Positions 63,086 to 64,000 of a stretch of 64,000 nt of DNA are shown here, one piece after another (the first letter of the stretch is position 1; every line of letters starts with the position of its first letter). Position numbers and translations under genes: made by a program. This DNA comes from Nemertoderma westbladi (Eukaryota; Xenacoelomorpha; Nemertodermatida; Nemertodermatidae): contig JAUCBJ010006949.1 of NCBI GenBank assembly GCA_032718475.1, positions 58,711-122,710 on the forward strand, given 5' to 3'. The notes below the pieces were generated by a model. It was not told the origin of the DNA. It ran no database searches and saw only the letters and a list, made by a program, of their open reading frames with translations.

Positions 63086-64000
63086 CTTTGACAGCAATTT
63101 CCCGTGACTTTTTATAAATATCTGAACTTTTTTCAGTCATCAATCCAACTTGAATTATATCACAACTGAATTTGCCAGTGAGATTTGCGCAGAATCGTTT
63201 TATAACAGAACGGTAACCGGTTTGTTCTTGTAATTGCTCCTCAGAATGTTTATGGTCAACCAAGTCGTAATCAGCTATGAGTCTTGAGGGGCCGCTTATC
63301 TCTATTTTGGTTTTAATCCATAGAATGTTGGTTAATAATTGGTGTCTTTCTTCCCAGAGTTTTGCTTTTGCCATATGTCTGGCAAGGAAGTCATGCACAT
63401 ATCCATCCCCACACAAGTTTCCAAATTCGCCATGGCATTTCTCTTTATATATCTTTACCAAGTGTTTATGACTCTCAGTTGAATCTCCTTCTTCATCGAT
63501 GTATGCCATTAGCAGTGGATGTAAAGACCAAAACTTAGAATGCGAATTATAAGAAAGAAGTGATTTATTTGACAATTTTTTTAAGGTCACCATAGTATCT
63601 TCGATATCACAATCCCATAACTTACTTACAATGTCAGAATGGAATTCGAGACACTCAACTTGACTAAATACAGCTAATTTGAAGTAGAGAACTTGAAGAT
63701 CTTGTGGTAAGTGGTCTATACTAATTGCTATAGTAATATTAATTGATTTGTTATAACTCAACAAAGAAGCATCTAATTTAACTAGGCGATCTTCAAAATA
63801 TTTCCATGTTAGTTCTGGTGTATCCCTCTTCATTGCTCCAACCAAACTAATAGCCAATGGTGATCCATTGCACTTGGCAATAACATTTTTAGCTTCAGTC
63901 ATTGAGACATTCCTTGGTTCCTTCTCCATCCACTTGCTCAGTAACTCCAAGCATTGAGTATCAGTTAATCCTCTCTCCACTGGAACCCGAAACACATTTT
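63086..64000 (-). CDS. Apaf-1-like protein, NB-ARC C-terminal part (partial at window edge)
   Basis: The frame is open to the right edge, so the nucleotide-binding P-loop and any N-terminal CARD or death domain lie outside. Visible parts in order: GLTDTQCLELLSKWM and CNGSPLAISLVGAMKR (the GLPLA-type motif of the ARC helical domain), a winged-helix region with HLPQDLQVLYFKLAVFSQ, LHPLLMAYIDEEGD at the position of the MHD motif (His present, Asp replaced by Pro), then a helical domain leading to the WD40 exon. This architecture is that of Apaf-1-type apoptosome proteins, which oligomerise to activate caspases. The altered MHD motif could change nucleotide-dependent switching. Spliced to 62856 in phase 1. 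Confidence 0.8.

Overview
This is an AT-rich eukaryotic (metazoan) nuclear window. Host genes are split by introns with GT-AG sites, and nearly all remaining sequence is transposable elements, satellites and homopolymer tracts. No species can be named from the sequence. The gene types (an Apaf-1-like NB-ARC/WD40 protein, a PKD/EGF polycystin-like protein, an SLC18B1-like transporter remnant) and the crowd of RTE, L2/CR1-like and Ty3/Gypsy elements suit a marine invertebrate. Nothing looks bacterial.

Left third (1-23 kb): a minus-strand host gene can be assembled from six exons (16085-16034, 15591-15493, 12075-11877, 9542-9267, 7913-7796, 1180-991) whose intron phases chain correctly. It encodes a signal peptide, an EGF-like module, a Cys-containing module and PKD-like repeats, so a polycystin-1-like receptor whose 3' part lies beyond the left edge. 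Its introns are packed with insertions: an intact 3.05-kb RTE LINE with a 13-bp target duplication nested in an older LINE, two very short RTE 3' ends (one sitting on an exon-intron boundary), a plus-strand RTE 3' end, a broken SLC18B1-like fragment and a foldback element. Beyond the first exon are a Gypsy fragment, a tRNA-like SINE head and a 66-bp satellite.

Middle (23-50 kb): a complete but broken Ty3/Gypsy element (23010-31547, short LTRs, 5-bp target duplication) carries three younger insertions. Next is a nested LINE block: a jockey/CR1-type LINE (minus) split by an L2/CR1-like LINE with an intact 1004-residue ORF2 (plus) and by a 289-bp polyadenylated retrocopy. Decayed LINE pieces, two TTAA-flanked piggyBac-like nonautonomous elements, a 37-bp satellite and a foldback element follow.

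Right (50.6-64 kb): a ~10-kb two-ORF LINE on the minus strand. ORF2 (1042 aa) is an intact endonuclease-reverse transcriptase. ORF1 (2135 aa) is exceptional: a Cys-rich N-terminus, two large in-frame minisatellite arrays, a Ulp1/C48-like cysteine protease domain with apparent catalytic residues, a coiled coil and an RRM-like segment. It lies just downstream, on the same strand, of the last two exons of an Apaf-1-like gene that runs off the right edge. The most unusual thing in the window is this Ulp1-bearing LINE.
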